Source of the DNA: Variovorax paradoxus
GTDB lineage: Bacteria; Pseudomonadota; Gammaproteobacteria; Burkholderiales; Burkholderiaceae_C
Assembly: GCF_022009635.1 (NCBI RefSeq)
Contig: NZ_CP091716.1
Span: forward strand, 387,001-451,000
DNA length: 64,000 bases
Direction of reading: 5' to 3'
Shown here: positions 28,836 through 37,257 of the stretch, one piece after another
Layout: every line of letters starts with the position of its first letter
Numbering within the stretch: the stretch's first letter is position 1
Made by a program: the position numbers and the translations under genes
The notes under the pieces: generated by a model
Told to the model about the DNA's origin: nothing
The model's database searches: none
The model's input: only the letters and a program-made list of their open reading frames with translations

Positions 28836-29549
28836 ATGAACAGCAGCATTCCCCCGCAGGCCTGGGTGCCCGTCGACGAACAGATCGGCTGGTACGGCAA
28901 GCTGCCCGCCGCCGGCGATTTTCTCTACCGCCGCATGCCGCGCGAGCTGCAGGCCTGGTGGGACCGCTGGATGCAGAACGGCCTGGGCAGCTTCAAGCGC
29001 TGGCCCGATGCCATGACGCGCCACTACGCCGTGGCGCCGGTATGGAACTTCGCGATTCCCGCGACGCAGGGCGTCGATGCCGTGCAGTTCGGTTGTCTTG
29101 CGCCGAGCTGCGACCGCGTGGGCCGCTACTACCCGGTGTGCGTCACGCTGCAGGTGGCCGCGCGCAACTATCGGCCGTCGGTGCTCGAGGGCTCGGCCGC
29201 GTGGTACTGGCAATGCGGCAGCGCGCTGTTGCAGGCCATTCGCCACGGCGTGGCGCCGGACCAGTTCGACGGGCAGGTGCTGGCCGCGGGCCGCGCCGGC
29301 TTCCAGACCGCCAGCGGCGGCTCGGACGACATTCTCTCGATCCTCGGACCTACAGCCGGTGGCGCGAGCGCCCAGCAGCGGCTCGGCTGGCCGGAGCTTC
29401 CACTGTGCTTCGACCCGTTGGGCAGCACCAGCTACTGGTGGACCAACCAGGCCGACGGTTCGCCGTTGCGCACCGCGGCCCATGGCGGCGGGCTCAACAC
29501 ACCGCTGTTTTCCAAGTTGTTTTCGCAGGGGCATGTGCCATGGGCATGA
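28836..29549 (+). CDS. tagF: T6SS-associated protein TagF (ImpM family)
   Basis: TagF acts as a post-translational repressor of T6SS in characterised systems, working with the PpkA/PppA/Fha switch. The 237-residue product has the DUF2094 pattern: IGWYGKLPAAGDFLYRRMP near residue 14, MPRELQAWWDRWMQNGLG, and the R-x-YPV motif GRYYPVCVTLQ. The C-terminal half ends with PLCFDPLGSTSYWW. It is directly coupled to tssM and precedes ppkA by 31 bases. Confidence 0.94.
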   Translation: MNSSIPPQAWVPVDEQIGWYGKLPAAGDFLYRRMPRELQAWWDRWMQNGLGSFKRWPDAMTRHYAVAPVWNFAIPATQGVDAVQFGCLAPSCDRVGRYYPVCVTLQVAARNYRPSVLEGSAAWYWQCGSALLQAIRHGVAPDQFDGQVLAAGRAGFQTASGGSDDILSILGPTAGGASAQQRLGWPELPLCFDPLGSTSYWWTNQADGSPLRTAAHGGGLNTPLFSKLFSQGHVPWA

Positions 29550-29580
29550 AGAGCCGCCATCCCGCAGGAGAAGAAGAAGC

Positions 29581-31494
29581 ATGAGCACCACGCACGGCAC
29601 CGCAAGCACGGCGCTCGACACGCCGCCTGACGAACGCCCGCACCCGTTGGAGGTGGGCCACCGGCTCGATGAATTCGAACTGCTCGAGGTGATCGGCGAG
29701 GGCGGCTTCGGCATCGTCTACCGCGCCTACGACCATTCGCTGCAGCGCGAAGTCGCCATCAAGGAATACATGCCGTCGATGCTCGCGCGCCGCGTGGGCG
29801 ACGACAGCGTGCTCGTGCGTTCCGAGCGCCTCACGGCCACCTTCCAGGCAGGGCTGCGCAGCTTCATCAACGAGGCGCGCACCCTCGCGCAGTTCAGCCA
29901 TCCCGCGCTGGTGCGCGTGCATCGCTTCTGGGAGGCCAACTCGACCGCCTACATGGCGATCCAGCTCTACAAGGGCCGCACCCTGCGGCGCCTTGCCGAA
30001 GACGAGCCCGGGCGCATCAACGAGGCCTGGCTGCTCGGCATGCTGGGGCCGCTGCTGGGCGCACTCGAGACGCTGCACCGCAGCCAGTGCTTTCACCGCG
30101 ACATCGCGCCCGACAACATCTTCATCCAGCCCGACGACCTGCCGGTGCTGCTCGACTTCGGCGCGGCGCGCAAGTCGATTGCCGACCTGGTCGACGAGGT
30201 GGCGGTGATGGTGAAGTCGGGCTACTCGCCCATCGAGCAATACGCCGACGACAACACCCTGCTGCAAGGCGCATGGACCGACCTGTATGCGCTGGGCGCG
30301 GTGCTGTACCGTGCAGTTACCGGGCATCCACCGCCCTCGGCCGTGGTGCGCAGCGTGCAGGACGCCTACGTGCCGCTGTCGTCGATGGGACGGGGCGACC
30401 TGAGCCCCGGCTTCTGCGCCGCCGTCGATCACACGCTGGCCGTGCACAGCAAGGATCGCACGCAGACCGTGGCCGCCTTCGCCGCCGAACTGGGGCTGGT
30501 GAAGCTCGGCGACATCTATGTGAGCGGCATGGGCGTGCCGGCGGTGATCATTCCCGCGGCACCCGTGTCGGCGGTGCCGCCGCCTCCGCCGCTGGCGCCG
30601 CAGCAGTTTTCGCCGATGTCGGCTCCGGTGCCGCTGGAGCCTGTGCCGGTGGCCGCCGTGGAAGCGGCGCCGACACCGACCGCCAAGAAGACGCAGAAGG
30701 CCGCCGCGCGACGGCCGCGCTGGGGCCTGGTGGGCGTGCTGGTCATCGCACTCGTGGCCGTGGGTTGGTGGATCGGCATGCGCCTGACTTCGGGCATGAA
30801 GCAGCAAGACACAACCACCGCGATGGTGCCGGTGCCACCGCCGGCTTCGCCTATGTCGAGCAACACCTCGCCGCCCGCGGTGATGCCCGCCGCGCCAGCC
30901 GCCGATGCGGGTGCGCCAGCTGCCGCGCCCGTCGCGGATGCGGTGCCTCCTTCAGCGCCTGCCGGGACGACAGTCGCTGGCGCTGCGCCTGCACCCGCGG
31001 CTGGTGCACCGGCAACGCCCGCCACGGGACCGCTGACCCCCATCGAGAATGTGCCGGTCAACCCGCCAGTCACGACACCGGTCGATCCAGCGCTTGCGAC
31101 CGCCGAGGCGGAAGACTGGAGCCTGGCCCAGGCAGAAAACACGCGCGAAGGCTACGAGGCGTACCTGCGCCGCTATCGCCGCGGTCCGCACGCCCGGGAT
31201 GCGCGCAATGCAATTGCGGAACTGAATCGGCTGTCGCCGCCCACGGTGCCCGCTGCACCGGACGGGACCGCCGCCGCGCCGGGCATGGGCCGCGTGGTGC
31301 TCAACATCCGCCCGTGGGGCCAGGTTTTCGTCGACGGCGCGGACCGCGGCGTGAGCCCGCCGCTCAAGTCGCTGCCGCTGCGCCCCGGCATCTACAACAT
31401 CGAGGTGCGCAATGGCGACCTCGAGGTGTACCGGCAGCGGGTGACGGTGCAGGACAGCAAGTCGGCGCCTGTGGTGAGTCACGAGTTCAAGTAG
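29581..31494 (+). CDS. ppkA: T6SS-associated Ser/Thr protein kinase PpkA
   Basis: PpkA phosphorylates FHA-type proteins to trigger T6SS assembly. The 637-residue product has a kinase domain at about 22-290: glycine loop GEGGFGIVYRAY near 40, AIKEY lysine near 60, catalytic loop HRDIAPDN near 172, DFGAAR near 192. A Pro/Ala linker leads to a membrane segment near 380-400 (GLVGVLVIALVAVGWWIGM). A long Ala/Pro/Thr-rich periplasmic stretch ends in a PEGA-like domain (VVLNIRPWGQVFVDGADRG). The catalytic-loop Lys of the usual HRDxKxxN motif is Ala here, a variant seen in a subset of bacterial kinases. It closes the T6SS locus. Confidence 0.93.
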   Translation: MSTTHGTASTALDTPPDERPHPLEVGHRLDEFELLEVIGEGGFGIVYRAYDHSLQREVAIKEYMPSMLARRVGDDSVLVRSERLTATFQAGLRSFINEARTLAQFSHPALVRVHRFWEANSTAYMAIQLYKGRTLRRLAEDEPGRINEAWLLGMLGPLLGALETLHRSQCFHRDIAPDNIFIQPDDLPVLLDFGAARKSIADLVDEVAVMVKSGYSPIEQYADDNTLLQGAWTDLYALGAVLYRAVTGHPPPSAVVRSVQDAYVPLSSMGRGDLSPGFCAAVDHTLAVHSKDRTQTVAAFAAELGLVKLGDIYVSGMGVPAVIIPAAPVSAVPPPPPLAPQQFSPMSAPVPLEPVPVAAVEAAPTPTAKKTQKAAARRPRWGLVGVLVIALVAVGWWIGMRLTSGMKQQDTTTAMVPVPPPASPMSSNTSPPAVMPAAPAADAGAPAAAPVADAVPPSAPAGTTVAGAAPAPAAGAPATPATGPLTPIENVPVNPPVTTPVDPALATAEAEDWSLAQAENTREGYEAYLRRYRRGPHARDARNAIAELNRLSPPTVPAAPDGTAAAPGMGRVVLNIRPWGQVFVDGADRGVSPPLKSLPLRPGIYNIEVRNGDLEVYRQRVTVQDSKSAPVVSHEFK

Positions 31495-31540
31495 CAGTCG
31501 GTCGCTCGGCGCTCGCGCTCGAATGCCAGAATGAGGTGAT

Positions 31541-31557
31541 GCACCGGCAGCCGGTGC
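31541..31557 (+). terminator. Hairpin after ppkA, no T tract
   Basis: A perfect 7-bp stem with a 3-base loop, GCACCGG-CAG-CCGGTGC, lies 47 bases after the ppkA stop and 16 bases before the next gene. No U tract follows (GATAAAG). It may end or attenuate the tssJ-ppkA transcript, or structure the leader of the small lipoprotein gene. Confidence 0.4.
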
Positions 31558-31572
31558 GATAAAGGGAGTTTG

Positions 31573-31872
31573 ATGAGATTCGTTCGCTGGCCTGCCGGTT
31601 TGATTCCGGTTGCACTTGTCGGTTGCTTCGCCGCAGCTGAGCCCACCAAGGTTCATATTTTTCCGAACCTTTATCAGCTTGGCGACATCAAGTCTGAGCT
31701 CGCCACGCACGTTGTAGATGAAGTGGTTCGGCTCAAGCCAAGCGGGGTTTTGATCATGGCTTGCCGGGCCACGCGCCCGGAAAAGATCATTCAGTTCGAA
31801 AGAGAGCTGCAAGCGCGGCACGAAGTAAAACTGACATTGACCCTCATGGATGAAGGATGCCCGTCCGCCTGA
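31573..31872 (+). CDS. Small hypothetical lipoprotein
   Basis: The 99-residue product has a lipoprotein-like signal (WPAGLIPVALVGC, Cys near 18), then a short alpha/beta segment (HVVDEVVRLKPSGVLIMACRATRPEKIIQFERELQAR) ending in Asp/Gly/Cys. I do not recognise a family. The ATG at 31573 lies 4 bases after a GGGAG site; the track-level TTG one codon earlier is less likely. It follows ppkA by 78 bases on the same strand and is convergent with the next gene. A T6SS link is possible but unsupported. Confidence 0.6.
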   Translation: MRFVRWPAGLIPVALVGCFAAAEPTKVHIFPNLYQLGDIKSELATHVVDEVVRLKPSGVLIMACRATRPEKIIQFERELQARHEVKLTLTLMDEGCPSA

Positions 31873-31908
31873 TCTTTGTCGCGCTTGCGCGCGCTGCTAT
31901 CGCCGAGC

Positions 31909-32247
31909 CTAATCTTTAGCGAATCTGGCGTAGACCGGCAAAGCGATGACGATGCTCAAAACGAGAAGAAGCACCTCATAAGTCGCAAGTCCCAGCCAGA
32001 ACTTGAAAGGTTCCTGCCGTCTGAAGACCCGGTATCCGCCGCCGATGACTCCCGTTCTTATCGCGCAACACGGGTACCACACCGGCAATATGACCCAGCA
32101 CATGAGTGCGACTGCATAGAAGGCGTCTGACCAGAAGCTGGGTTCCAGCACCGTTGCGGCGATCGGCAGGAAGAGACCGCTCATCAACATGCCGGCTGAA
32201 ATCCAGTTGAAGGTGAGGGATCGGTCTGTCGGTCTGAGGGGCTGCAT
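31909..32247 (-). CDS. Small hypothetical membrane protein
   Basis: The 112-residue product has three predicted membrane segments, at about 13-33 (NWISAGMLMSGLFLPIAATVL), 40-60 (DAFYAVALMCWVILPVWYP) and 85-107 (GLATYEVLLLVLSIVIALPVY), and a short polar N-terminus. I do not recognise a family. It is isolated: convergent with the preceding lipoprotein gene and upstream, on the same strand, of comM by 50 bases. Coding quality (hydrophobic pattern, clean start) supports a real gene. Confidence 0.6.
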   Translation of the reverse strand: MQPLRPTDRSLTFNWISAGMLMSGLFLPIAATVLEPSFWSDAFYAVALMCWVILPVWYPCCAIRTGVIGGGYRVFRRQEPFKFWLGLATYEVLLLVLSIVIALPVYARFAKD

Positions 32248-32297
32248 CGTTTGATGCTACTGGCCTGTTGAGTGCGGGCCGTGAATGCGCGGCCAAT

Positions 32298-33710
32298 TCA
32301 CGCGATCCCGCGCAGCGCCCGCCGATACTGCACAGCCTCCGCCAGATGCTCGACCTGCACCGCCTCCGCCGACCCCAGATCAGCGATCGTGCGCGCCACC
32401 TTCAGCGCGCGGTGCGTGCTGCGCGCCGACCAACCCAGCTTGGCTGCCGCGTTGAACATGAACTTGCGTGCGGCATCGTCGAGCCCCGCGTGCTTGTCGA
32501 TCGCGCTGCCCTGCAGCGACTGGTTGGCGTAGCCCTGCCGCTGCATCGCGCGCTCGCGTGCCACGATCACCCGACTGCGGATGCTTTCCGTCGATTCGCC
32601 GGGAGGCGCATCGAGCAACTGCTGCGCCGACACCGCGGGCACTTCGATGTGCAGGTCGATGCGGTCCAGCAGCGGGCCGCTGAGCTTGCCCTGGTAGCGC
32701 GAGATCTGGTCGGGCGTGCAGCGGCAGGCTTTTGATTTGGTGGAGCCCAGGTAGCCGCAAGGGCAGGGGTTCATCGCGGCGATCAACTGGAAGCGCGCCG
32801 GAAATTCGGCGCTCCGCGCGGCGCGGGCGATGGTGATGGTGCCGGTCTCCAGCGGCTCGCGCAGCGCCTCCAGCGCCGAGCGGGCGAACTCGGGGAACTC
32901 GTCCAAAAACAGAACGCCGTGGTGTGCACGCGAGATTTCTCCGGGCCTCGGCGGAGAGCCGCCACCTACGAGCGCCACCGCGCTGGACGTGTGGTGCGGC
33001 GCGGAAGTAGGCCGCAGCATCCAGCGCTCCGTCGCGAAGCGGCCGCCCAGGCTGGCCACGGCCGCGCTCTCCAGTGCCTCGTCGATGCTCATTGCCGGCA
33101 GCAGCCCCGCGAAGCGCTGCGCGAGCATCGACTTGCCCGAGCCCGGCTCGCCCATCATCAGCAGGCTGTGGCCGCCGGCGGCGGCGATTTCCAGCGCGCG
33201 CTTGGCGCCCGCGTGCCCCTTGACGTCGGCCAGGTCGGCGTAGCGGGGCGCGCTCGCACCGGGCGCGGCATGAACGCGTGCCCAGCCGTCTGGCGGCGGA
33301 TCGGGCCACTGCGAGGCGGCCTCGGTGTCGACCACGAACTGCCGCACCACATCGAGCAGGTGCCTGGCGCCGTAGACCTCGCTACCGGGCACCAGCGCGG
33401 CTTCATGCGCACTGTCCAGGGGCAGCACCAGCCGCGTGGCCACGCCGCGGGTGTGCAGGGCCAGCGCCATCGCGAGGGCGCCGCGCACCGGCCGCAGCTC
33501 GCCTGAAAGAGACAGCTCGCCCGCGAACTCATGCCCGGCCAGCCTGGCGTTGTCGATCTGCCCGCTGGCCGCGAGGATGCCCAGCGCGATCGGCAGATCG
33601 AAGCGTCCGGAGTCCTTCGGCAGGTCCGCGGGCGCGAGATTCACGACGATCTTCTTGTTGTTGGGGTACTCCAGCCCCGCGTTCTGGATGGCCGATCGCA
33701 CCCGTTCGCG
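32298..33710 (-). pseudogene. comM: ComM/YifB AAA+ ATPase, 5' truncated
   Basis: ComM (YifB) is a hexameric Mg-chelatase-like helicase that promotes branch migration during natural transformation. The remaining ~470 codons cover the Lon-like N-terminal domain from RERVRSAIQNAG onward, the AAA+ domain with Walker A GEPGSGKSMLAQR and Walker B VLFLDEFPEF, and the C-terminal domain ending ALRGIA. The first ~48 codons of the usual ~510 are missing. Upstream of CGC-GAA-CGG-GTG the homology ends at 33710, and an in-frame TGA appears four codons further out, within IS21-type terminal sequence. A GTG at 33701 could start a shortened protein, but loss of the N-terminus probably inactivates it. Confidence 0.88.
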
Positions 33711-33717
33711 TGGTTCG

Positions 33718-33775
33718 TGTCAACAAAGTGCGGTTTAAGTCAACATAAAGCGGTCGCAGTACAACATGGTGCGGT
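33718..33775. repeat. IS21-family end with three terminal repeats
   Basis: Three similar ~16-base units lie about 20 bases apart: GTCAACAAAGTGCGGT (33719-33734), GTCAACATAAAGCGGT (33739-33754) and TACAACATGGTGCGGT (33760-33775). Multiple internal repeats next to a TGT terminus are typical of IS21-family ends. The end abuts the broken 5' side of comM. No istA or istB coding sequence remains beside it, so only the element tip survives. Confidence 0.72.
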
Positions 33776-33840
33776 CATGTTGCCCACTGTGGACGGACTG
33801 GAGCGTGGTCACTGCGGTGAGTTCGACTTTTCGCGCATCC

Positions 33841-34200
33841 GTGCCGAGCTGCGCGCGGAGCGGGCGATGGCGCTCCTGCCTGACGGAGCTCTCGGCTAAC
33901 AATCTGGTTCGCGTCGGCAATCGCAAGATGGCCGAGCCGCACTAATGACCTGACCATCGCCTTGTAACTGATGCCCAACCGGAGGGATAGTTGATAGACG
34001 ATCGCTGGAGGCCGGAGGTGGCTGCGAGATCAATTTTTTTGCCGCATCGTCGCGGTAACCAGCCAGGCTGGTGCGAGGAGAGCATCTGCAAACTGGTTCG
34101 CCTGTTGCTCCGCCATTGCCGCATTCCGGCCCACATCCACAGTGACATCGGACGTACTCTCGTGTCCCAGCGCGAAGTGTCCCAGTTGCCTCTCCAGTTC
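33841..34200 (-). pseudogene. ImmA/IrrE-like metallopeptidase remnant with in-frame stop
   Basis: Leftward translation from 34200 gives ELERQLGHFALGHES, then EQQANQFADALLAPAWLV. After an in-frame TGA (34030-34032) it continues in the same frame with VYQLSLRLGISYKAMVRSLVRLG. This succession (H-x-x-x-H-type helix, E-x-x-A-x-x-FA-x-x-LL-x-P, then a short C-terminal helix-turn-helix-like end) is the layout of ImmA/IrrE (DUF955) peptidases. The upstream side is cut by a TAA at the junction with the cytochrome fragment. It is a degraded gene piece, not functional. Confidence 0.6.
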
Positions 34201-34209
34201 TTACACGAC

Positions 34210-34623
34210 CTACCTGTGCGAAGACACGGCGCCCGTGCACTGAGGCGTCTCATCCGCATGCTTGAGGTAAACAATCAGGTCCGCACGGTCCGCAGGATCG
34301 GGCACGCCGTCGTAGGTCATCGCGGTGCCGGGCACCATGGCCAGGGGCTTGACCAGGAACCTGTCGAGCGTCTTGTCGTTCCAGACGATCTTGGACCTCT
34401 TCATCGCTTCCGAATAGCCGAACCCGGGCACGCTGCCGGCCAGCCGGCCGAACAGGCCGCAGTGCCTGGGGCCGACGCGGTCGACGGCCAGCGCGTGACA
34501 GGCCAGGCATCGCGCATAGACCTGCTCGCCGCGTACCGCGTCGGGCAAGGCCGATGGCTTTGGCGCCAAACTTTTAGGCTCGCATGCGCACGTAGCAGAC
34601 CCCTCGCGAGCAACTGAGGAGGC
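34210..34623 (-). pseudogene. Class I cytochrome c without signal peptide (5' truncated)
   Basis: The frame encodes a class I cytochrome c: GEQVYARCLACHALAVDRVGP with the haem motif CLACH, GLFGRLAGSVPGFGYSEAMK, and the axial-ligand region AMVPGTAMTYDGVPD. Periplasmic haem attachment needs a secretion signal, but the frame has none: it is open back only to the hipA stop (34624-34626), and the only possible start is a TTG at 34569, directly before the mature-like sequence. The 5' end with the signal peptide has been lost at the junction with hipA near 34600. Confidence 0.7.
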
Positions 34624-35934
34624 CTACGGCTTCGGACGTCGTGGGAGCGTGGCCGCTGCTGCTGCGACAAACTCGTCATGCGCCTGAAAAGCCGATTCCA
34701 GAATCAGCACTTCCGATCGAGCAATACCGATGCGTTGTGCGACTTCTTGCCACTCATTCACTGCAGCAACAACCTCGTTGATGATGTCAGCCGCCTCCAG
34801 CGGGGACAGTTCGTAAAACTCAGCAGTCGAAAGTGTCAGATCAAGACTAGGCCTGTTGTCCATGTCGTCAATGTTCAGGACATGCTCGGCCTTGTCGATG
34901 TTTGGATTTACATCGAAAGCTGGCGCCAGGCGCCAACCGCCCTCCCCGAGGATGAATCCATGGTTGCGCAGGTGGTCGTCCCGATTTCCGATCGCTACGT
35001 TGAACGCGACGCGCCGGAAGAGCTGTCTGAGGTCCTGCTGCACGCTTGCGTGGTCACCCTGAACTCGCAGAAACTGAGCAAGCTCGAGATAGCTGGAGCC
35101 TTCGCTCTGGTCTTTTCGAAGCATGGTCATGGCGGAAGCGTAGAACCGTCGATTGCCACCTTCCCGGTCAAAACGCTTGACGCAAAAAGTGTGAAAGACG
35201 TTGTTCAGCCGAACGAGTTTTGCTTCCGGCACGTCGACGCCTGCGCTTCTCGCCAACTCGTGAGCGACGTACTCCCACGCCCCGATGTCTCTGTCGTCGT
35301 CACGAGCGGGAAACTTGCCGATCCACAAGGATCCGTCACTCTCTGTGAAGTTCGCCTTCGGTCGCGCGCCGCCGAGCGATGCGCCAGGCGCCACCAACAC
35401 TGCCAGCCACTTGCGCAGAGCGTCCAAATTGTCGATCCGACGGCTGGTCAGCTCGTACGCCACGGCTTCAAGTTCACTCAGAGATGTGACTGGCGGTGCC
35501 GCCATGGTTTCGTTCCCCAGGAACTCAGTGGTTCCGGGCCGACGGAAGCGCAAGGCTCCCTGGCGGGTCTGGTCCTGGACGCCGATCTGAAAGTCCCAGG
35601 CGTAAAGAGAACGCACGGGCCGACCTTCGTCGCGTGAGACGAGAGCTTCGCGGCGCTTCATGAGGGTCTGCCCCCAGCGGTCTGGGGACGAGTCGAGGAA
35701 TACCCCAAAGTTGCCGGTTTCGGCACGTGGGAAAAAAGTGCTTTCGTCGAGCGAAAGGTCAGGGTCCAGGGCGAATGCGCGGCCACCGCGGAGCCACGCC
35801 TCGTTGTATCGGAAACGGACTTGGCCGCGATCATGCGACAGCGTCCCCACCTGACACGCAGGTGCAAGATCGCTGTCCAGCCAGACCTCTAGCTCTTCTG
35901 TTTGGACGGCTCTAGGGGTTTTTGGGGACTTCAT
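34624..35934 (-). CDS. hipA: HipA-family Ser/Thr kinase toxin
   Basis: HipA toxins phosphorylate a translation target (glutamyl-tRNA synthetase in E. coli) and induce dormancy. The 436-residue product has the HipA N-terminal subdomain (VRFRYNEAWLRGG, FFPRAETGNFGVFLDSSPDRWG), the nucleotide loop region GGARPKANF, and the kinase catalytic segment NVAIGNRDDHLRNHGFIL with the conserved D-D-H-x-x-N. DFDVNPN-like FDVNPNID follows as the metal-binding Asp. ATG 35934 is preferred; the longer frame only extends back into hipB. It overlaps hipB by 23 bases, the usual toxin-after-antitoxin order. Confidence 0.9.
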   Translation of the reverse strand: MKSPKTPRAVQTEELEVWLDSDLAPACQVGTLSHDRGQVRFRYNEAWLRGGRAFALDPDLSLDESTFFPRAETGNFGVFLDSSPDRWGQTLMKRREALVSRDEGRPVRSLYAWDFQIGVQDQTRQGALRFRRPGTTEFLGNETMAAPPVTSLSELEAVAYELTSRRIDNLDALRKWLAVLVAPGASLGGARPKANFTESDGSLWIGKFPARDDDRDIGAWEYVAHELARSAGVDVPEAKLVRLNNVFHTFCVKRFDREGGNRRFYASAMTMLRKDQSEGSSYLELAQFLRVQGDHASVQQDLRQLFRRVAFNVAIGNRDDHLRNHGFILGEGGWRLAPAFDVNPNIDKAEHVLNIDDMDNRPSLDLTLSTAEFYELSPLEAADIINEVVAAVNEWQEVAQRIGIARSEVLILESAFQAHDEFVAAAAATLPRRPKP

Positions 35935-36241
35935 TCTGCTTTCGATGTCCAGCCGTCTGCATTGCAAGATCTTGGAGTTTTCGCCCGACTCGGTCATCCG
36001 ACGCCAGCGCCTCAAAATCCTTGTCCAGCCCGAGCACTGCCAAAACGCGCAAGCAGGTGCCCATCGTCACGGCGCCTTCGCCGGTCTCCAACTTGTAAAG
36101 CGTTGTCCGCGAAATGCCGGCGCGCCCCGCCACGGTCGTGCTGCTGAGCTTGCGGCGCAGACGGGCAAGCTTGATGCGTTCGCCAAGCTGCGAAAGGATC
36201 TTTCGTTCGGAAGGAAAAAGGACGGGCGGAACTCCAGGCAT
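35912..36241 (-). CDS. hipB: HipB-like Xre-family antitoxin
   Basis: The 109-residue product has an Xre/Cro-type helix-turn-helix at about 18-72 (LSQLGERIKLARLRRKLSSTTVAGRAGISRTTLYKLETGEG). A C-terminal helix follows (LGLDKDFEALASDDRVGRKLQDL), a layout typical of HipB antitoxins that bind and neutralise HipA and repress the operon. The ATG at 36241 gives a protein of normal HipB size; the frame continues upstream without HipB-like sequence. A possible -10 TAGAAT lies a few bases upstream (about 36249-36254), but no good -35 at 17 bases. Confidence 0.85.
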   Translation of the reverse strand: MPGVPPVLFPSERKILSQLGERIKLARLRRKLSSTTVAGRAGISRTTLYKLETGEGAVTMGTCLRVLAVLGLDKDFEALASDDRVGRKLQDLAMQTAGHRKQNEVPKNP

Positions 36242-36400
36242 GATGCGTATTCTAGACGGCGAAGCGAAGTTATGTCCAAAATGATGAACACTTCGCCTGT
36301 CTTCTGATTCCCGCTCTAGACCGGTGAAACTGGAGTTTGGTGTCCTCGTGCGCCCCCTTGTTAGCGCCAGTGCAATCGAGATCAGCGGTGCCAGTGGGTG

Positions 36401-36858
36401 ATGCCCAAGATGGACTTCAGCCAAGGCGGCTGGTGGATCATCGACGACACCGGGTTCCCGAAGAAAGGTCGCCATTCGGTCGGTGTCACGCGCCAGTACT
36501 GAGGGACGCTGGGCAAGCAGGACAACTGCCAGGTGGCCGTCAGCATCTCCCTAGCAAGCAACCAGGGCAGCCTGCCCGTGGCTTGGCAGCTGTACCTGCC
36601 CGAGGACTGGGCGGCGGATTCTGAACGCCGCGCCAAGGCCGGCGTTCCCGATGAAGTGCGATTCGCCACGAAGACGCAGATCGCGCTGCAGCAATTGCGC
36701 ACCCTGCTGGAGGAAGGCGCGCTGCGCCACTGCGTGCTGGCCGATGCTGGCTACGGCGTGGACAACGCTTTTCGTCAGGCGCTCAGCGACATGGGCTTGC
36801 TCTATGCGGTAGGTGTCACATCTGCCGTTGTGGTCTGGCCATCTGGCGTTCAGCCGCT
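36401..36858 (+). pseudogene. IS701-family transposase fragment with in-frame stop
   Basis: The frame encodes part of an IS701-type DDE transposase: DFSQGGWWIIDDTGFPKKG, then VTRQY followed by TGA at 36500-36502 where the family normally has Cys, then GTLGKQDNCQVAVSISLAS, LPVAWQLYLPEDWA, VLADAGYG and YAVGVTSAVVVWPSG. Both ends are missing: homology starts at 36401 and stops near 36858, where the recombinase fragment begins. It is inactive. Confidence 0.82.
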
Positions 36859-37257
36859 GCCATGTTGCATATGCTCGTCATAGCGGTGCAGTGCCTCTTC
36901 AATCGGGTCGGTCCGACGTCTGTCTGTCACGATCCCGGAGTTCCCAAGAACTACTCTCAGGTGTTGTAGTGCAGCTCGAACTTGGTGGCGACAACGATGC
37001 GCTAGGGCCGGGCAAGTACAGCGTGGCAAATGCTCATCGATGAACCTGGCGATCGCGTGATCGAGGTCATCCAACGGATGACGACATCGATGAATCCATC
37101 GCGCGAAGTGCGCGAGGCAGCAGAGGTACGACCTCGCCGTGTTGGGCGCATAGCGCCGCTCGGTCAAGTAGCGCCAATAGGCAGGTACTGACGGCGCAAG
37201 TGCGCTCGAGCGAAGCCATGACGCGGCCGTCGGATGAAGAGTATCAAAAGCATTCAT
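36859..37257 (-). pseudogene. Tyrosine recombinase, N-terminal fragment
   Basis: The first ~135 codons of a tyrosine-type integrase survive. The core-binding domain pattern is clear: VPAYWRYLTERRYAPNTARSYL followed by LAHFARWIH and DDLDHAIARFIDEHLPRC. The ATG at 37257 has an AGGAGACG site upstream, so this is the genuine start. The catalytic domain (R...HxxR...Y) is absent, cut at about 36858 where IS701 sequence joins. The frame runs on to a stop at 36850 only by chance. Confidence 0.75.

Noticed and set aside
24833..28900. 1355-codon minus-strand frame opposite tssM
   Set aside because: Antisense of tssM with its Walker motif and membrane segments; composition is typical of GC-rich shadow frames.
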